DNA of 64,000 bases from SAR324 cluster bacterium (GCA_028281495.1 JANQJU010000004.1:1-64000), one strand, 5' to 3'. Positions 16,848-26,574 are shown, numbered from the stretch's first letter. Numbers and translations: made by a program. The notes: generated by a model from the sequence alone, not told the origin.

Positions 16848-17449
16848 GTAGCCGAACCCACATTTTAACCACATTGCGTCAAGAACAAGGAGCAGAGGTG
16901 CCACATCCAGGCTCCTTCCTCGCCGCACAAGCCTCAGAGGATGTCCTTGGCAAATTTCAAGAAATGTTGCGGGTGGTTTCAGGGCAATCACGATTGTGTC
17001 CAAACCGCGAAGCCGCCTGGAACAAGCTGCATGAGCTGAAAGTGTTTCAGGATGCAGGAATCTTGTTTTCCGCGGTGCCTTCTTTGGAGCTGCGTTGTCA
17101 GGCACATCAAACCTACTGGAGTCCTGCATCTGAAATAGCCGTTCATCGTTATGCCGAGGTGGATCTGTGCATCCTAGAAGGTCTCTGGGGTGTGGCAGAA
17201 AATGGAGCAATTTGGATCGACAATCGGCAACTGCCACAACAGGTCGTCGCGTTCTTAACGCAACATTTGGTCATCTTGATTTCTCGCGGCTCCTTGCTTC
17301 CACATATGCATCAAGCCTACTCGAAACTCGATTTTGGGAAATGGAACTATGGATGTTGGATTGCGGGGCCTTCCAAAACAGCCGATATTGAACAGGCTTT
17401 GGTGGTGGGAGCACATGGTGCCCGGTCTCTCAATGTATTGATTTATTAA
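16844..17449 (+). CDS. lutC: L-lactate oxidation complex subunit LutC (LUD domain)
   Basis: The 201-aa LUD-domain protein shows the conserved core ILEGLWGVAENGAIWIDNRQ near residues 107-126 and a C-terminal GPSKTADIEQALVVGAHGAR, the LUD family signature. It completes the lutABC operon, overlapping lutB by four bases. No lactate permease (LutP) or LutR regulator is seen next to the operon. The gene converges with the PBP gene on the other strand. Confidence 0.93.
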   Translation: MSSRTHILTTLRQEQGAEVPHPGSFLAAQASEDVLGKFQEMLRVVSGQSRLCPNREAAWNKLHELKVFQDAGILFSAVPSLELRCQAHQTYWSPASEIAVHRYAEVDLCILEGLWGVAENGAIWIDNRQLPQQVVAFLTQHLVILISRGSLLPHMHQAYSKLDFGKWNYGCWIAGPSKTADIEQALVVGAHGARSLNVLIY

Positions 17450-17512
17450 ACACCTCACATCAGATCCGACTGCGGAGCCAACCCTTTGTTCCGCGCTGCT
17501 GCAACACCCATA

Positions 17513-19771
17513 TTACAATTCCAAATCGTCGGTTTCCGAGAAAGGAGAATCCAAATCGTCGGTTTCCGAGAAAGGAGAATCTAAATCGTCGGTTTCCGAG
17601 AAAGGAGAATCTAAATCGTCGGTTTCCGGGAAGGGGGAATCCAAGGGTTCGAAGGTATCGGAAAACGAGCTTTCCAAATCTTCGGTAAACGTGGCAATGC
17701 CCTTGTTTTCTGGAAGCGGAGCCCCTGGATGCAAGGGGCATGTGTGATACGGGAGGTTATGGGCGGGATAATGGTAATAGCTCACATCAGGACAAGAATA
17801 GGTGGCGAGTCCACCTGAAATATGGCAGGTCGGAAACGCGCGGTAAGTTGGGGTTGCAGGCCGGGGGCGGTCAGGAATCACAGTCAAAGCTTTTCGCATG
17901 AATTGAGACCACATTCGTGCGGGAGTGCGTCCCCCCGTTTCACCCCGCATGGAAGTATTGTCGTCATTGCCAAACCACAAGCCGGTGACCAATTCAGGAG
18001 AGTATCCAATGAACCAAGCATCTCGGGAATCGGTGGTGGTGCCGGTTTTGCCACCGATGTGGTGCTTATTACCACGCCAATTGGCAGCACGTCCGGTTCC
18101 CCGCAGCACCACGCCTCGGAGCAATTGATTCATTTGATGAACGGTCCATGCGTTCCAGATCGTTTTTTGTTTTTTGGGAGGCTGATAGCGGTAGAGTTCA
18201 TTGCCTTCCCTATCTTCGATCTTTAAAATAAACACCGGGTTGGACCGCTTCCCTTCATTCATAAACGGCGAGTAGGCCGATACCAAATCAATCAGTTTCA
18301 CTTCCGAACATCCCAACGCCAAGCACAAGCCGACATCCTCTCGCGGATACAACTTAAGCGCCTTGGTTTTCTTCAGTACTTTGGTAATTCCCACATCATA
18401 GAGCAATTGCACGGCAATCGTGTTCAAGGACTGTTCGAACGCTTTGTGGAAGGTCACATAGTCTTCAAAATACACTTCGCGACGAGCATTGGTTTGCTCC
18501 CGCTCGGCCCCATATAAACGATCAAAATTTCGGGGTTCGTAATAAGCAGAAAAGCCATCGGAGTCGATCCACTCAAAGCTCACCGGTTCATCCGTCATTC
18601 GATGATTGGGCGCATAGCCACTTTCCAATGCCGTGGCATAGACAAATGTTTTGTAAGCCGATCCCGGTTGACGTTTGGCTTGAGTCGCACGATTGAACTC
18701 CGACTCAGCAAAATTCCGCCCACCAACAAGCGCACGGATATAACCATTGTGCGGCTCCATGGATACCAAAGCCCCTTGTTCGAATGGAGGAGACTTTTGT
18801 TGGAAGGCTTGATCAACCACCGACTCCGCTAAGGTTTGGAGTTTCGGATCTAAGGTGGTGTAGATGCGATACCCGCCATTCGAAATGAATGGCAATTGAT
18901 GCCGTTTTTTGAGCAAGCGTCGTACATGCTCCACAAAATAGGGAGCTTTGCTTACCAAACGTGATGGGAGACGCACTCGTAACGGTTCTTGTAAGGCTTG
19001 CTGATACTCTTCCTGATTGATCCACCGATAGCGATACAACTGAGCCAACACCAGCCGTTGACGGCGGGTCGCTTGGATCAACACAGATTTCGGAAAATGG
19101 GTGTGTTGCGAACGATCTAAATTGCGGGGCCAACGGAGGTAACCTTCCGGTTTTTTGATCAACCCGGCAATGAATGCTGCTTGAGCTAAGGTGAGCTTAG
19201 CCGACGGACGGTCAAAATAAGAAAACGCTGCTTGCTGCACCCCATAGTTGCCGTATCCCAAATAAATGGTGTTGAGGTAGTGTTCAAAAATCGTCCATTT
19301 ATCAAACTTGAATTCGACGGCCAAGGCCATGAACATCTCTTTCACTTTGCGTTTCAGCGTCTTTCGCGGACTCAACAAATGCAGCTTGATCAACTGTTGT
19401 GTGATGGTGCTGCCTCCTTGCAGATAGGCTCCTCCTTTGAGGTTCACCCACAACGCTCCAAAGACCCGGAACAGATCCACTCCCCGATGTTGCAGAAACC
19501 GGGCATCTTCAATCGCTAAGATGCTCAGTTGCAAATAGCGTCCGGCCTGTTCACGTGGAATGATTTGTCGATCTTCCACACCGTCCACAATAGTATATGG
19601 CTGCCCGTGGCGGTCATAAATGAGGGTGTTTTCTTGGATTTGGGAAAGGGCTGTTTCAAACTCATCCACAATATAGGGATAGCTGAATACGATGATGAGC
19701 AAAAAAACGATTACAAAAAAGACAGGGATGGAAAGGAGGCAAACTAGCGATATCCAAAGCAGGCGTTTCAT
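17513..19771 (-). CDS. Class A penicillin-binding protein (bifunctional transglycosylase/transpeptidase)
   Basis: The 752-aa product has an N-terminal membrane anchor (residues 4-33), then a GT51 glycosyltransferase domain with EDARFLQHRGVD and GGSTITQQLIK. The transpeptidase domain has the SxxK motif SAYK, the SxN motif SLN, and KTGTT. It therefore polymerises glycan strands and cross-links stem peptides at the cytoplasmic membrane. A segment with four Cys (CHISGG, YSCPD, HTCPLH) follows near residue 670. The last 45 residues are about four and a half copies of the decapeptide DDLDSPFSET. That acidic tail is unusual for the family. It converges with lutC. Confidence 0.93.
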   Translation of the reverse strand: MKRLLWISLVCLLSIPVFFVIVFLLIIVFSYPYIVDEFETALSQIQENTLIYDRHGQPYTIVDGVEDRQIIPREQAGRYLQLSILAIEDARFLQHRGVDLFRVFGALWVNLKGGAYLQGGSTITQQLIKLHLLSPRKTLKRKVKEMFMALAVEFKFDKWTIFEHYLNTIYLGYGNYGVQQAAFSYFDRPSAKLTLAQAAFIAGLIKKPEGYLRWPRNLDRSQHTHFPKSVLIQATRRQRLVLAQLYRYRWINQEEYQQALQEPLRVRLPSRLVSKAPYFVEHVRRLLKKRHQLPFISNGGYRIYTTLDPKLQTLAESVVDQAFQQKSPPFEQGALVSMEPHNGYIRALVGGRNFAESEFNRATQAKRQPGSAYKTFVYATALESGYAPNHRMTDEPVSFEWIDSDGFSAYYEPRNFDRLYGAEREQTNARREVYFEDYVTFHKAFEQSLNTIAVQLLYDVGITKVLKKTKALKLYPREDVGLCLALGCSEVKLIDLVSAYSPFMNEGKRSNPVFILKIEDREGNELYRYQPPKKQKTIWNAWTVHQMNQLLRGVVLRGTGRAANWRGNKHHIGGKTGTTTDSRDAWFIGYSPELVTGLWFGNDDNTSMRGETGGRTPARMWSQFMRKALTVIPDRPRPATPTYRAFPTCHISGGLATYSCPDVSYYHYPAHNLPYHTCPLHPGAPLPENKGIATFTEDLESSFSDTFEPLDSPFPETDDLDSPFSETDDLDSPFSETDDLDSPFSETDDLEL
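17517..17660 (-). repeat. 30-bp in-frame tandem repeat at the 3' end of the PBP gene
   Basis: About four and a half near-identical 30-bp units (core TCGGTTTCCGAGAAAGGAGA on the plus strand) encode the repeated decapeptide DDLDSPFSET. Because 30 is a multiple of three, gain or loss of units would change tail length without a frameshift. The units differ by only one or two bases, so the expansion is recent. Confidence 0.9.
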
Positions 19772-19864
19772 GCCAGAGGCGGGAGAAAGAGCATTTCATC
19801 TTCTAGGTTGAGCAGACCCCTCAAAGGCCTGCTCACGGTTCCAGATCGACAGGAGCCAATGGCA

Positions 19865-20551
19865 TTAATCACGGCTCAAGCCCAAGAAACTCAAAAGGTA
19901 TAAGAATAAGTTGAAGACATCCAAGAATAAGGCCGCTGTCGCGGAAATATAATCATCGGTGCTGTAGTTTCGGATAATATTGGAGGTGTCATACAGAATG
20001 AAACCACTGAACACCAACACACCCATTCCTGAAAACACGAAGTGCATCATGGGGCTTTGCAAGAAGAAATTCACCAATCCACCCACAATCAAAATGATGA
20101 GGCCTGCGAACAGGAAGGTTCCCATGAAACTGAAATCTTTCTTCGAAATCATCACATAGGCTGTCAGACTGATGAACGTTACCGCCGTTAAACCCAAAGC
20201 TTCCACGACGATCATGCCAGCACCTACCGCCACATAAGCCATGAGGGTCGGCCCAATCATGAGTCCGGCAATGGCCGTGAAAGTAAACAAGGCGATCATG
20301 TTCACACCCGGTTTCCGTTGTGCATACATGAGAAAGAAAAATGCACCGAGAAACAGCAAAAAGGGAACAAACCCTAAGCCTGCTATCACGGGAGCAAATG
20401 CCATTCCCACCACGGCACCTCCGGTGGCAACCACCAAAGTGGCAGCTAATAAGGTGTAGACCTTCCGAATGAATGCCAATCGTTCTTCGACCGTTGCACT
20501 GGCAGCAGTTTTTACATAAGCATATTGTGCTGCTTGTTCTTGTCCTAACAT
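19865..20551 (-). CDS. Bax inhibitor-1 / YccA family membrane protein
   Basis: The ATG at 20551 has an ideal AAGGAG ribosome-binding site, so the longer frame up to 20683 is rejected. The 228-aa product has seven hydrophobic segments. It ends with LVFSGFILYDTSNIIRNYST and DDYISATAALFLDVFNLFLYLLSFLG, the conserved acidic C-terminal part of BI-1 proteins. Family members act as pH-sensitive calcium leak channels or, in E. coli YccA, modulate the FtsH protease. The role here is unassigned. It is a single-gene unit. Confidence 0.93.
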   Translation of the reverse strand: MLGQEQAAQYAYVKTAASATVEERLAFIRKVYTLLAATLVVATGGAVVGMAFAPVIAGLGFVPFLLFLGAFFFLMYAQRKPGVNMIALFTFTAIAGLMIGPTLMAYVAVGAGMIVVEALGLTAVTFISLTAYVMISKKDFSFMGTFLFAGLIILIVGGLVNFFLQSPMMHFVFSGMGVLVFSGFILYDTSNIIRNYSTDDYISATAALFLDVFNLFLYLLSFLGLSRD

Positions 20552-20748
20552 AAAGTATCTCCTTCCAATTAAGTGATCAATCAGGGGCCAAGGTGTTGAA
20601 ACACCAAACAAAGTTGAGTGATCAAATATACCCATCTGGCCCACAAAAGACAAAACTATTCGGCACTGTCTTGCCGCTATCAAACTTTAAATTTTTGGAA
20701 ACCTTTTGGCTCAAAATGTTCCAATCAATCCCAGCCCCACATCAAGCT

Positions 20749-21582
20749 CTATTCGGAAAACGTCTCCACTTGAAATGACTCAAATTCTGTAAACACCGAC
20801 ACATTTTCTGCGACGGGTCCGGCCTGGTCTTCATCTCCCGACACCCAATTGGTCAGAAAAAGCGTCATGGCTTCTGAAGGCACGTCGTCTTTGGAACCAA
20901 ATACCGGAGTACCATCCACGGACCATTGGATCAAGCCTTCTTGCCACAACAGTTCATACGTATGGAACCCTTGGTTGACATTAAAATCGAGATTGAGTGA
21001 GGTGATCGTACTTTCGTCTCCCTTCCGAAAACTGATCCACACCACATCGATATCATTGCCTGGAAAGTGTAATCCAATTTCTTCGGTCGCATTCCTGAGA
21101 AAAATTGAAGTGAGGACTCCATCGGCTAAACTTGGCTGAAGATTTGCTGTGAACCGTCCATACTGGAACGTGGACACAGAGCGCAACTCCCCTCCGGTAT
21201 AACTCAGCACATTGCTGGAATCCGAACAGTTCACGGATTGATTTTGTACACTCAATCGCAGCCGCTCTCCATTCAGTGTGACGTTGTTACGGGTCAAACA
21301 AGAATCGTTATCTGCCATGAAGTGCGTGGTCACTGTTTCGGTAATGGTGGTGCCGGAAGCGTCAGTCCCCGAATCTAACGACTGCTGAGTGGTAGACCAT
21401 ATCCCGGAGTCGATCCCCAAAAACGTATCATTGAAGACATCCTGACTGTTTTCCAATAACGGGTCCTCTTGGTCGTTCTGACAGCTTCCGATGAGGAATA
21501 AGCTCAAAATTCCCACCATGCTCAATATGCCGTATACTCGTGTCCGATTCCGCTGCCTTCGCTGACTCTGTGCTTGACTCAT
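20749..21582 (-). CDS. GH16-like (concanavalin-fold) lipoprotein, probably not catalytic
   Basis: The ATG at 21582 follows AGGAG at seven bases, giving 277 aa. The signal peptide ends in the lipobox-like LFLIGSC at about residue 33. The rest resembles the laminarinase (GH16) beta-sandwich: an N-terminal DTFLGIDSGIW, a central TGGELRSVSTFQYGRFTANL, and a late FHTYELLWQEGLIQWSVDG. The GH16 active-site motif ExDxE is replaced by DIDVVW (about residue 184), so both glutamates are missing. It may bind polysaccharide rather than cut it. It is divergent from the M20 amidohydrolase gene. Confidence 0.75.
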   Translation of the reverse strand: MSQAQSQRRQRNRTRVYGILSMVGILSLFLIGSCQNDQEDPLLENSQDVFNDTFLGIDSGIWSTTQQSLDSGTDASGTTITETVTTHFMADNDSCLTRNNVTLNGERLRLSVQNQSVNCSDSSNVLSYTGGELRSVSTFQYGRFTANLQPSLADGVLTSIFLRNATEEIGLHFPGNDIDVVWISFRKGDESTITSLNLDFNVNQGFHTYELLWQEGLIQWSVDGTPVFGSKDDVPSEAMTLFLTNWVSGDEDQAGPVAENVSVFTEFESFQVETFSE

Positions 21583-21795
21583 GACAATTTCTCCTGTGTC
21601 GCTGAATGCCTTAAAAAATGTCATTTCTTATGATTTGAAAATGCAAAAATCGTAACAAGTAGGGAGCCGGAGGCCTGAATGGTGCTTAAAAAATAGTTTC
21701 TCAGCCGATTCAGTGAGTGCACTGAGTGTGCGAGTGATCCATAATAGATTTCTGATCTCGGACAAACGATGAACAATACCAATACAAGGAGCGTT

Positions 21796-22959
21796 ATGAA
21801 AGTCATTGAAAATATTGCGAGACGACATGAGGAATTGAAATCCTGGCGTCAGGATATCCACCGACACCCTGAGACGGCATATCAAGAAGTACGGACTTCG
21901 CAAATTGTGGCCGAAAAACTAGAAGCGTGGGGTTTGGAAGTGCATCGTGGTTTAGCTCAAACCGGTGTGGTGGGAGTCCTTAAAATCGGGGACTCTCCGA
22001 AAACCATTGGAGTCCGAGCCGATATGGATGCTCTAGATATCACTGAAAAAAACGATTTTGCATATAAATCCACCCATCCAGGAAAAATGCACGCCTGCGG
22101 TCATGATGGCCATACCACCATGCTCTTGGGAGCAGCTCAATATCTGGCAGAAACACAATCGTTCAATGGCACAGCGTATTTTATCTTTCAACCCGCAGAA
22201 GAAGGAGGGGCTGGTGCCAACAAGATGGTTCAAGAGGGGTTGTTTGAAAAATTCCCGATGGAAGCCGTATATGGAATGCACAATTGGCCGGGCATGCCCG
22301 TGGGGCAATTTGGCATGACGGTCGGCCCCATCACCGCAGCAAATGGGAAAATGGATATCACGGTCCGTGGTCAAGGCTGTCATGCTGCCATGCCTCAAAT
22401 GGGCACGGATGCCATCGTGGCAGCGTCTCACATCGTGACGGCGATGCAAACCGTCGCCAGTCGTGTGGTCGACCCCGCCGAAGCGGTTGTGGTGAGTGTG
22501 ACTCAAATCCACGGAGGAGAAACCTATAATGTGATTCCTGAAGAAGTCGTCCTTGGTGGAACGATACGGACCTTCTCATCGGAAGTTGAAACACAAACTG
22601 TCGAACGACTGAGCACCTTGGTTCCTAGCATTGCCCGTGCTCATGGAACGGAAGCCACATTCGAGTATGACAGTCGCTACCCCGCCACGATCAACACCCC
22701 AGCGGAAACGGAAATTGCTGCCCAAGTCGCTTCTTCTATCGTTGGAGCCGAAAACACAGACATCAACTTTCCTCCCAGTATGGGATCTGAGGATTTTGCA
22801 TTTCTCCTCCAAAAAAAACCGGGCTGTTACATCTGTATTGGTAATGGACCGAGGGAAGGGGGTTGTATGCTGCATAACCCCCGCTACGATTTCAATGATG
22901 CCATTCTTCCTCTGGGAGCAACCTATTGGTCTCGCTTGGTCCAAATGGTGTTGAAATAA
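21796..22959 (+). CDS. M20 family amidohydrolase (hippurate / N-acyl-amino-acid hydrolase type)
   Basis: The ATG at 21796 follows AAGGAG and is preferred over an upstream ATG at 21769. The 387-aa product shows the metal-site motifs HACGHDGHT and PAEEGGAGANKM and a late MGSEDFAF. These belong to the M20D group, which removes acyl groups from amino acids (hippuricase, IAA-amino acid hydrolase, N-acetyl-diaminopimelate deacetylase). The exact substrate cannot be told. The enzyme is cytoplasmic, with no signal peptide. It stands alone, convergent with the GH19 gene. Confidence 0.92.
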   Translation: MKVIENIARRHEELKSWRQDIHRHPETAYQEVRTSQIVAEKLEAWGLEVHRGLAQTGVVGVLKIGDSPKTIGVRADMDALDITEKNDFAYKSTHPGKMHACGHDGHTTMLLGAAQYLAETQSFNGTAYFIFQPAEEGGAGANKMVQEGLFEKFPMEAVYGMHNWPGMPVGQFGMTVGPITAANGKMDITVRGQGCHAAMPQMGTDAIVAASHIVTAMQTVASRVVDPAEAVVVSVTQIHGGETYNVIPEEVVLGGTIRTFSSEVETQTVERLSTLVPSIARAHGTEATFEYDSRYPATINTPAETEIAAQVASSIVGAENTDINFPPSMGSEDFAFLLQKKPGCYICIGNGPREGGCMLHNPRYDFNDAILPLGATYWSRLVQMVLK

Positions 22960-22982
22960 ATAATGCTGAAATAGAGCTGTTT

Positions 22983-23855
22983 TTAGCTCACTCCGAGCGC
23001 TTGTTTGGCTCGTTCCAAATACTCTTCCCGATCTGCCAAGCCGTTGTAACCGCCATTGATGAGACGCGTGATTTGCTTCACATTGTCCTGATCTGCGTAT
23101 TTATTGAGATCACGAGAATCCCAAAACCAACAGGCGGCATCCACGGCCACGGTGGGGTCGTTGGCCACGGGATTGGGGTCGGCGACTAAATCCATCCCCA
23201 GTCCCTCACCACATTTTTGATAGTTGTTGCGGCCCGTGAGTTGGATCAAACCGCGTCCACGATATTTCCAACCTTCTCCACTCGCCTCATCGCCATTCCC
23301 CATACGATTACCATACACCCGTGATGCGATTTTTTCGGGTTTTCTTGCATACTCATCAGCAAGCGCTTGGGTGGGGAAATATTTACCAAAAACGGCCATC
23401 AATGCCTTTGCACTGTAGTTGAGATTTTCTTGGTTGTAATGAAAGCTCCCACTTTCGTGTGCCAACTGGGCAATGAACTGTGCTTGGCGCATCGGTGTGT
23501 TGATCTCAAACTTGGGCATTTGGGTATTCAGCGGTTCTAGGTACTTTTCAATGTTGGCTGAACTCGCCTTCGGCATGATGAGCTGAAGTTTCTCTGCTGT
23601 CAGATTTCCTGAAGCGCTAGCATCAGATGTGCTGTCAGCGATTGGGGTTGGTGTGGGGCTTTCAGCCGCCACCGGGGATGGGCTTTCCGAAACGCCATCT
23701 GCGTTAGGAATCTTCAACACTTGCCCTACTGAAATCAAATTAGGATTGGTGATGTCGTTGGCCTGAGCAATCTCTGTATAACGCGCCGCATTGCCATAAA
23801 CCTTGGCTGCGATTTTACCTAAAGTGTCACCTGGCTGTACTGTATAGTTTTCCAT
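22983..23855 (-). CDS. LysM plus GH19 (chitinase/lysozyme-like) hydrolase
   Basis: The 290-aa product has an N-terminal LysM domain (2-51, starting YTVQPGDTLGKIAAKVYG) and a Pro/Ser/Thr linker (55-85). The GH19 domain (90-290) has catalytic HESGSF and the second acid in NQENLNYS, plus GRGLIQLTGRNNY. LysM binds N-acetylglucosamine chains and GH19 cuts chitin or peptidoglycan, as in phage endolysins. There is no signal peptide, so release would need lysis or a special route. No phage genes are nearby. It converges with the M20 gene; the stops lie 23 bp apart. Confidence 0.92.
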   Translation of the reverse strand: MENYTVQPGDTLGKIAAKVYGNAARYTEIAQANDITNPNLISVGQVLKIPNADGVSESPSPVAAESPTPTPIADSTSDASASGNLTAEKLQLIMPKASSANIEKYLEPLNTQMPKFEINTPMRQAQFIAQLAHESGSFHYNQENLNYSAKALMAVFGKYFPTQALADEYARKPEKIASRVYGNRMGNGDEASGEGWKYRGRGLIQLTGRNNYQKCGEGLGMDLVADPNPVANDPTVAVDAACWFWDSRDLNKYADQDNVKQITRLINGGYNGLADREEYLERAKQALGVS

Positions 23856-23933
23856 AGAAACTCCTTCGATTGAGAATGAATGATGTAGTGATATGTGGAT
23901 TTAGCACTCTACGTGACCTTAATAACACACCTG

Positions 23934-24809
23934 CTAGCCGGAAAAATGAGACTCTCTCATATCATCCAACAACCATTGCATCACTTCCAGCAGTCCGTCT
24001 TGGTCATTGGTCGCGACCACTTGATCTGCACATTCCTTGAGCGCAGGAACCCCATTCCCCATCGCCACTCCCCAACCCGCCTGTTGAATCATCAAGCGAT
24101 CATTGTCGCCATCGCCCACACACACCATCTCACGAACCGTTGCGCCCAAAGTTTCTATGACGGTTTGTAGCCCACTGGCTTTGGAAACATCAGGAGCCGT
24201 GATTTCCAAAAACCCAGGGTTGGACACTGAAAACATGAGTTCGGTTTGGAAACCGGAAAGCTTTTCTTGGATCGAGAGTGTGTCTTCTGAAGGGCACATC
24301 AATAAGACTTTATCCATGAGAGGCATCGCCGTGGCAGAGAAGGATAAGATACCATCCGGTTCCAAACCGATGATCGAAGCTTCTTCCTCCACACGAGGAC
24401 TGTGTTGAGAAATAAACCATTGGAATTCACTATAATAATTCACCGTCACAGCCTGAGTCGTCCCTTCTCTGATAGAACTCTCCTTCAGATTCAGAACCTG
24501 CTGTATATGGTGCATGAGGGACACTAAGGTTTCACTTGGAATCGAGTTACGATGGATCAAATTGCTACCTTGGCCAATCACAGCTCCATTCGATGCCACA
24601 TAGAACCCGGTCATCCCTAAGCTCTGGGCAATCTTTCTCACCGAAGCAGGAAGGCGGGCGCTGGCCAAAATAATGGGGAACGAACGTTCTTGTAACGCTC
24701 CAATGGCCTGCAACACTTCAGCGGAAACGGTATGATCGCTACGCAGCAAAGTGCCATCGATATCGGTGGCTAGTGCACAGAATTGAGAAGGGTGTGGGAG
24801 CATCATCAC
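23934..24809 (-). CDS. Cof-type HAD phosphatase
   Basis: The 291-aa product is a HAD-superfamily phosphatase with a Cof-type cap. Motif I is ATDIDGTLLRSD near residue 15 and motif IV is VGDGDNDRLMI near residue 222. Such enzymes dephosphorylate sugar phosphates and nucleotide or flavin intermediates with broad specificity. The ATG at 24809 overlaps the leuA stop by four bases and has AAGGAG upstream; a second ATG follows directly. It is translationally coupled to leuA, though a link to leucine synthesis is not established. Confidence 0.92.
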   Translation of the reverse strand: MMMLPHPSQFCALATDIDGTLLRSDHTVSAEVLQAIGALQERSFPIILASARLPASVRKIAQSLGMTGFYVASNGAVIGQGSNLIHRNSIPSETLVSLMHHIQQVLNLKESSIREGTTQAVTVNYYSEFQWFISQHSPRVEEEASIIGLEPDGILSFSATAMPLMDKVLLMCPSEDTLSIQEKLSGFQTELMFSVSNPGFLEITAPDVSKASGLQTVIETLGATVREMVCVGDGDNDRLMIQQAGWGVAMGNGVPALKECADQVVATNDQDGLLEVMQWLLDDMRESHFSG

Positions 24810-26353
24810 ACTCCTTGAAAAGACTTGGAGGAACTTTTTTCATGCATGTGAGGCATGCGAGACAGACGATTGATCCCATTGATGAACGCAAGGGCGCTGG
24901 CGACCACAATATCAGTATCCGCTCCACGACCCGTGGTGGTGCGTCCATTGTGTTCAATCGTCACGCTGACTTGGCCTTGGGCATCCGTTCCCCCCGTGAT
25001 GCTTTTCACGGAATAGGCTGTCAACTGGCAGTCGAAATGTGTCAGATCGCGAATCGTATTCAAGGCGGCATCCACCGGCCCGTCGCCAAAACCGGCTTCT
25101 TTCTTGATCTCCCCATCGATTTCCATAACCACGGTGGCGGTGGGAATCATATGTGTTCCTGAGCTGACCGTAATGCTTTTCAATACATAATGATCATTGC
25201 TCACACGCATTCCTTGGGAAACGAGAGCTTCGAGATCTTCATCAAACACCTCTTTTTTACGGTCTGCGAGTCGTTTGAAATCCACAAACACACGATTCAA
25301 CTCTTCTTCCTCCAAATGAAAGCCCAAGGTTTCCAAGCGGTCCGACAGGGCATGCCGTCCCGAATGCTTCCCCAGCACCAAATTGTTGGTCTTGATGCCA
25401 ACAGATTGGGGAGTCATGATTTCGTAAGTCAACGCATGTTTAAGCACTCCGTCTTGATGGATACCGGCTTCATGGGCAAAGGCATTGGCACCCACAATCG
25501 CTTTGTTCGCTTGCACTACAGAACCCGTGATCTTGGTCAGCAAGCGGCTGGCAGGAAAAAGCTGCTCAGAAGTCACATCACAATCGAGGTTGTAAAGCTG
25601 TTGGCGTGTGTTCAAAGCCATGACGATTTCTTCCATCGCTGCATTTCCGGCCCGTTCGCCAATTCCATTCACGGTACATTCGACTTGCCTGGCTCCAGCC
25701 CGAAGTGCCGCGAGTGAGTTGGAAACGGCCATTCCCAAATCATTATGACAATGCACTGAAAAGATGATCTCGTCGGCACGATACACTTCATTTTTGAGCC
25801 GGGTGATGAGTTGGTGCATTTCTTCAGGCATGGTATAGCCTACGGTATCGGGTACGTTGAGGATAGTCGCTCCTGCCCTGACAGCCGCTGAGAACAACTC
25901 CACCAAAAAAGCAGGGTCACTGCGAGTGGCATCTTCGGCACTGAATTCCACATTGTTCGTATATTGGCGGGCATGCTCAACCGCCTGGATGGCTTTTTTT
26001 AACACAGCGTCTGGCTCTAGGTTGAGCTTGTATTTCATATGCAACGGACTCGAAGCGATGAAGGTATGAATTCCCCAATTTTTAGCATCTCGCAACGCTT
26101 CAGCGGCCCGATCAATATCGTCTTTACGAGCACGAGCTAACGAAACAATCATAGGACCTTCCACTTCATGCCCGATCATCTGAACGCTTTCAAAATCCCC
26201 TTGGGACGAATTGGCAAATCCTGCTTCGATGGTATTGACACCCAGACGAGCTAATTGTTTAGCCATCATCAGTTTTTCGTCAATCGACATAGAACAGCCT
26301 GGGGATTGTTCCCCATCTCGCAACGTTGTATCGAAAATGCGTATTTTTTCCAT
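24806..26353 (-). CDS. leuA: 2-isopropylmalate synthase
   Basis: The 515-aa product catalyses the first committed step of leucine synthesis, joining acetyl-CoA to 2-oxoisovalerate. The start MEKIRIFDTTLRDGEQSPG is the HMGL-like TIM-barrel signature, and FSVHCHNDLGMA contains metal ligands. The C-terminal 130 residues (from about 385) are the LeuA regulatory domain, ending in ASALAFINGINRL. Having this domain argues for leucine feedback control and against a plain homocitrate synthase. An AGGTGG ribosome-binding site precedes the ATG. Other leu genes are absent from the window. Confidence 0.96.
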   Translation of the reverse strand: MEKIRIFDTTLRDGEQSPGCSMSIDEKLMMAKQLARLGVNTIEAGFANSSQGDFESVQMIGHEVEGPMIVSLARARKDDIDRAAEALRDAKNWGIHTFIASSPLHMKYKLNLEPDAVLKKAIQAVEHARQYTNNVEFSAEDATRSDPAFLVELFSAAVRAGATILNVPDTVGYTMPEEMHQLITRLKNEVYRADEIIFSVHCHNDLGMAVSNSLAALRAGARQVECTVNGIGERAGNAAMEEIVMALNTRQQLYNLDCDVTSEQLFPASRLLTKITGSVVQANKAIVGANAFAHEAGIHQDGVLKHALTYEIMTPQSVGIKTNNLVLGKHSGRHALSDRLETLGFHLEEEELNRVFVDFKRLADRKKEVFDEDLEALVSQGMRVSNDHYVLKSITVSSGTHMIPTATVVMEIDGEIKKEAGFGDGPVDAALNTIRDLTHFDCQLTAYSVKSITGGTDAQGQVSVTIEHNGRTTTGRGADTDIVVASALAFINGINRLSRMPHMHEKSSSKSFQGV

Positions 26354-26574
26354 AACCCACCTATTTTATTTATTTTTTATTAGCAACCAGTCACGGTTTA
26401 AAAAGAATCTTGTTGTGAAATACCGACTTCCCTGAACAGAGTAAAGGGAACTTGCTCCCCCTATCAACCGGATTCTTGGGCATGAAACTTGAAAATTTAA
26501 TAAAGAAGGCACATCACAAGAATCCACCGAGCTCTCAAAGGCAGAGAAGTCTATACCATATTTGAGGAAGCTCC

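Noticed and set aside
20552-20683. N-terminal extension of the BI-1 family gene
   Set aside because: An AAGGAG site lies inside the extension directly before the ATG at 20551, and the extra residues are not membrane-like.
22974-22989. Small hairpin GAGCT-6-AGCTC between the convergent M20 and GH19 genes
   Set aside because: A five-base stem without a T tract after it is too weak to call a terminator.
26354-26574. Attenuator or T-box before leuA
   Set aside because: Only a weak GGGAGCAAGTTCCC hairpin was seen, without a leader peptide rich in Leu or a T run.
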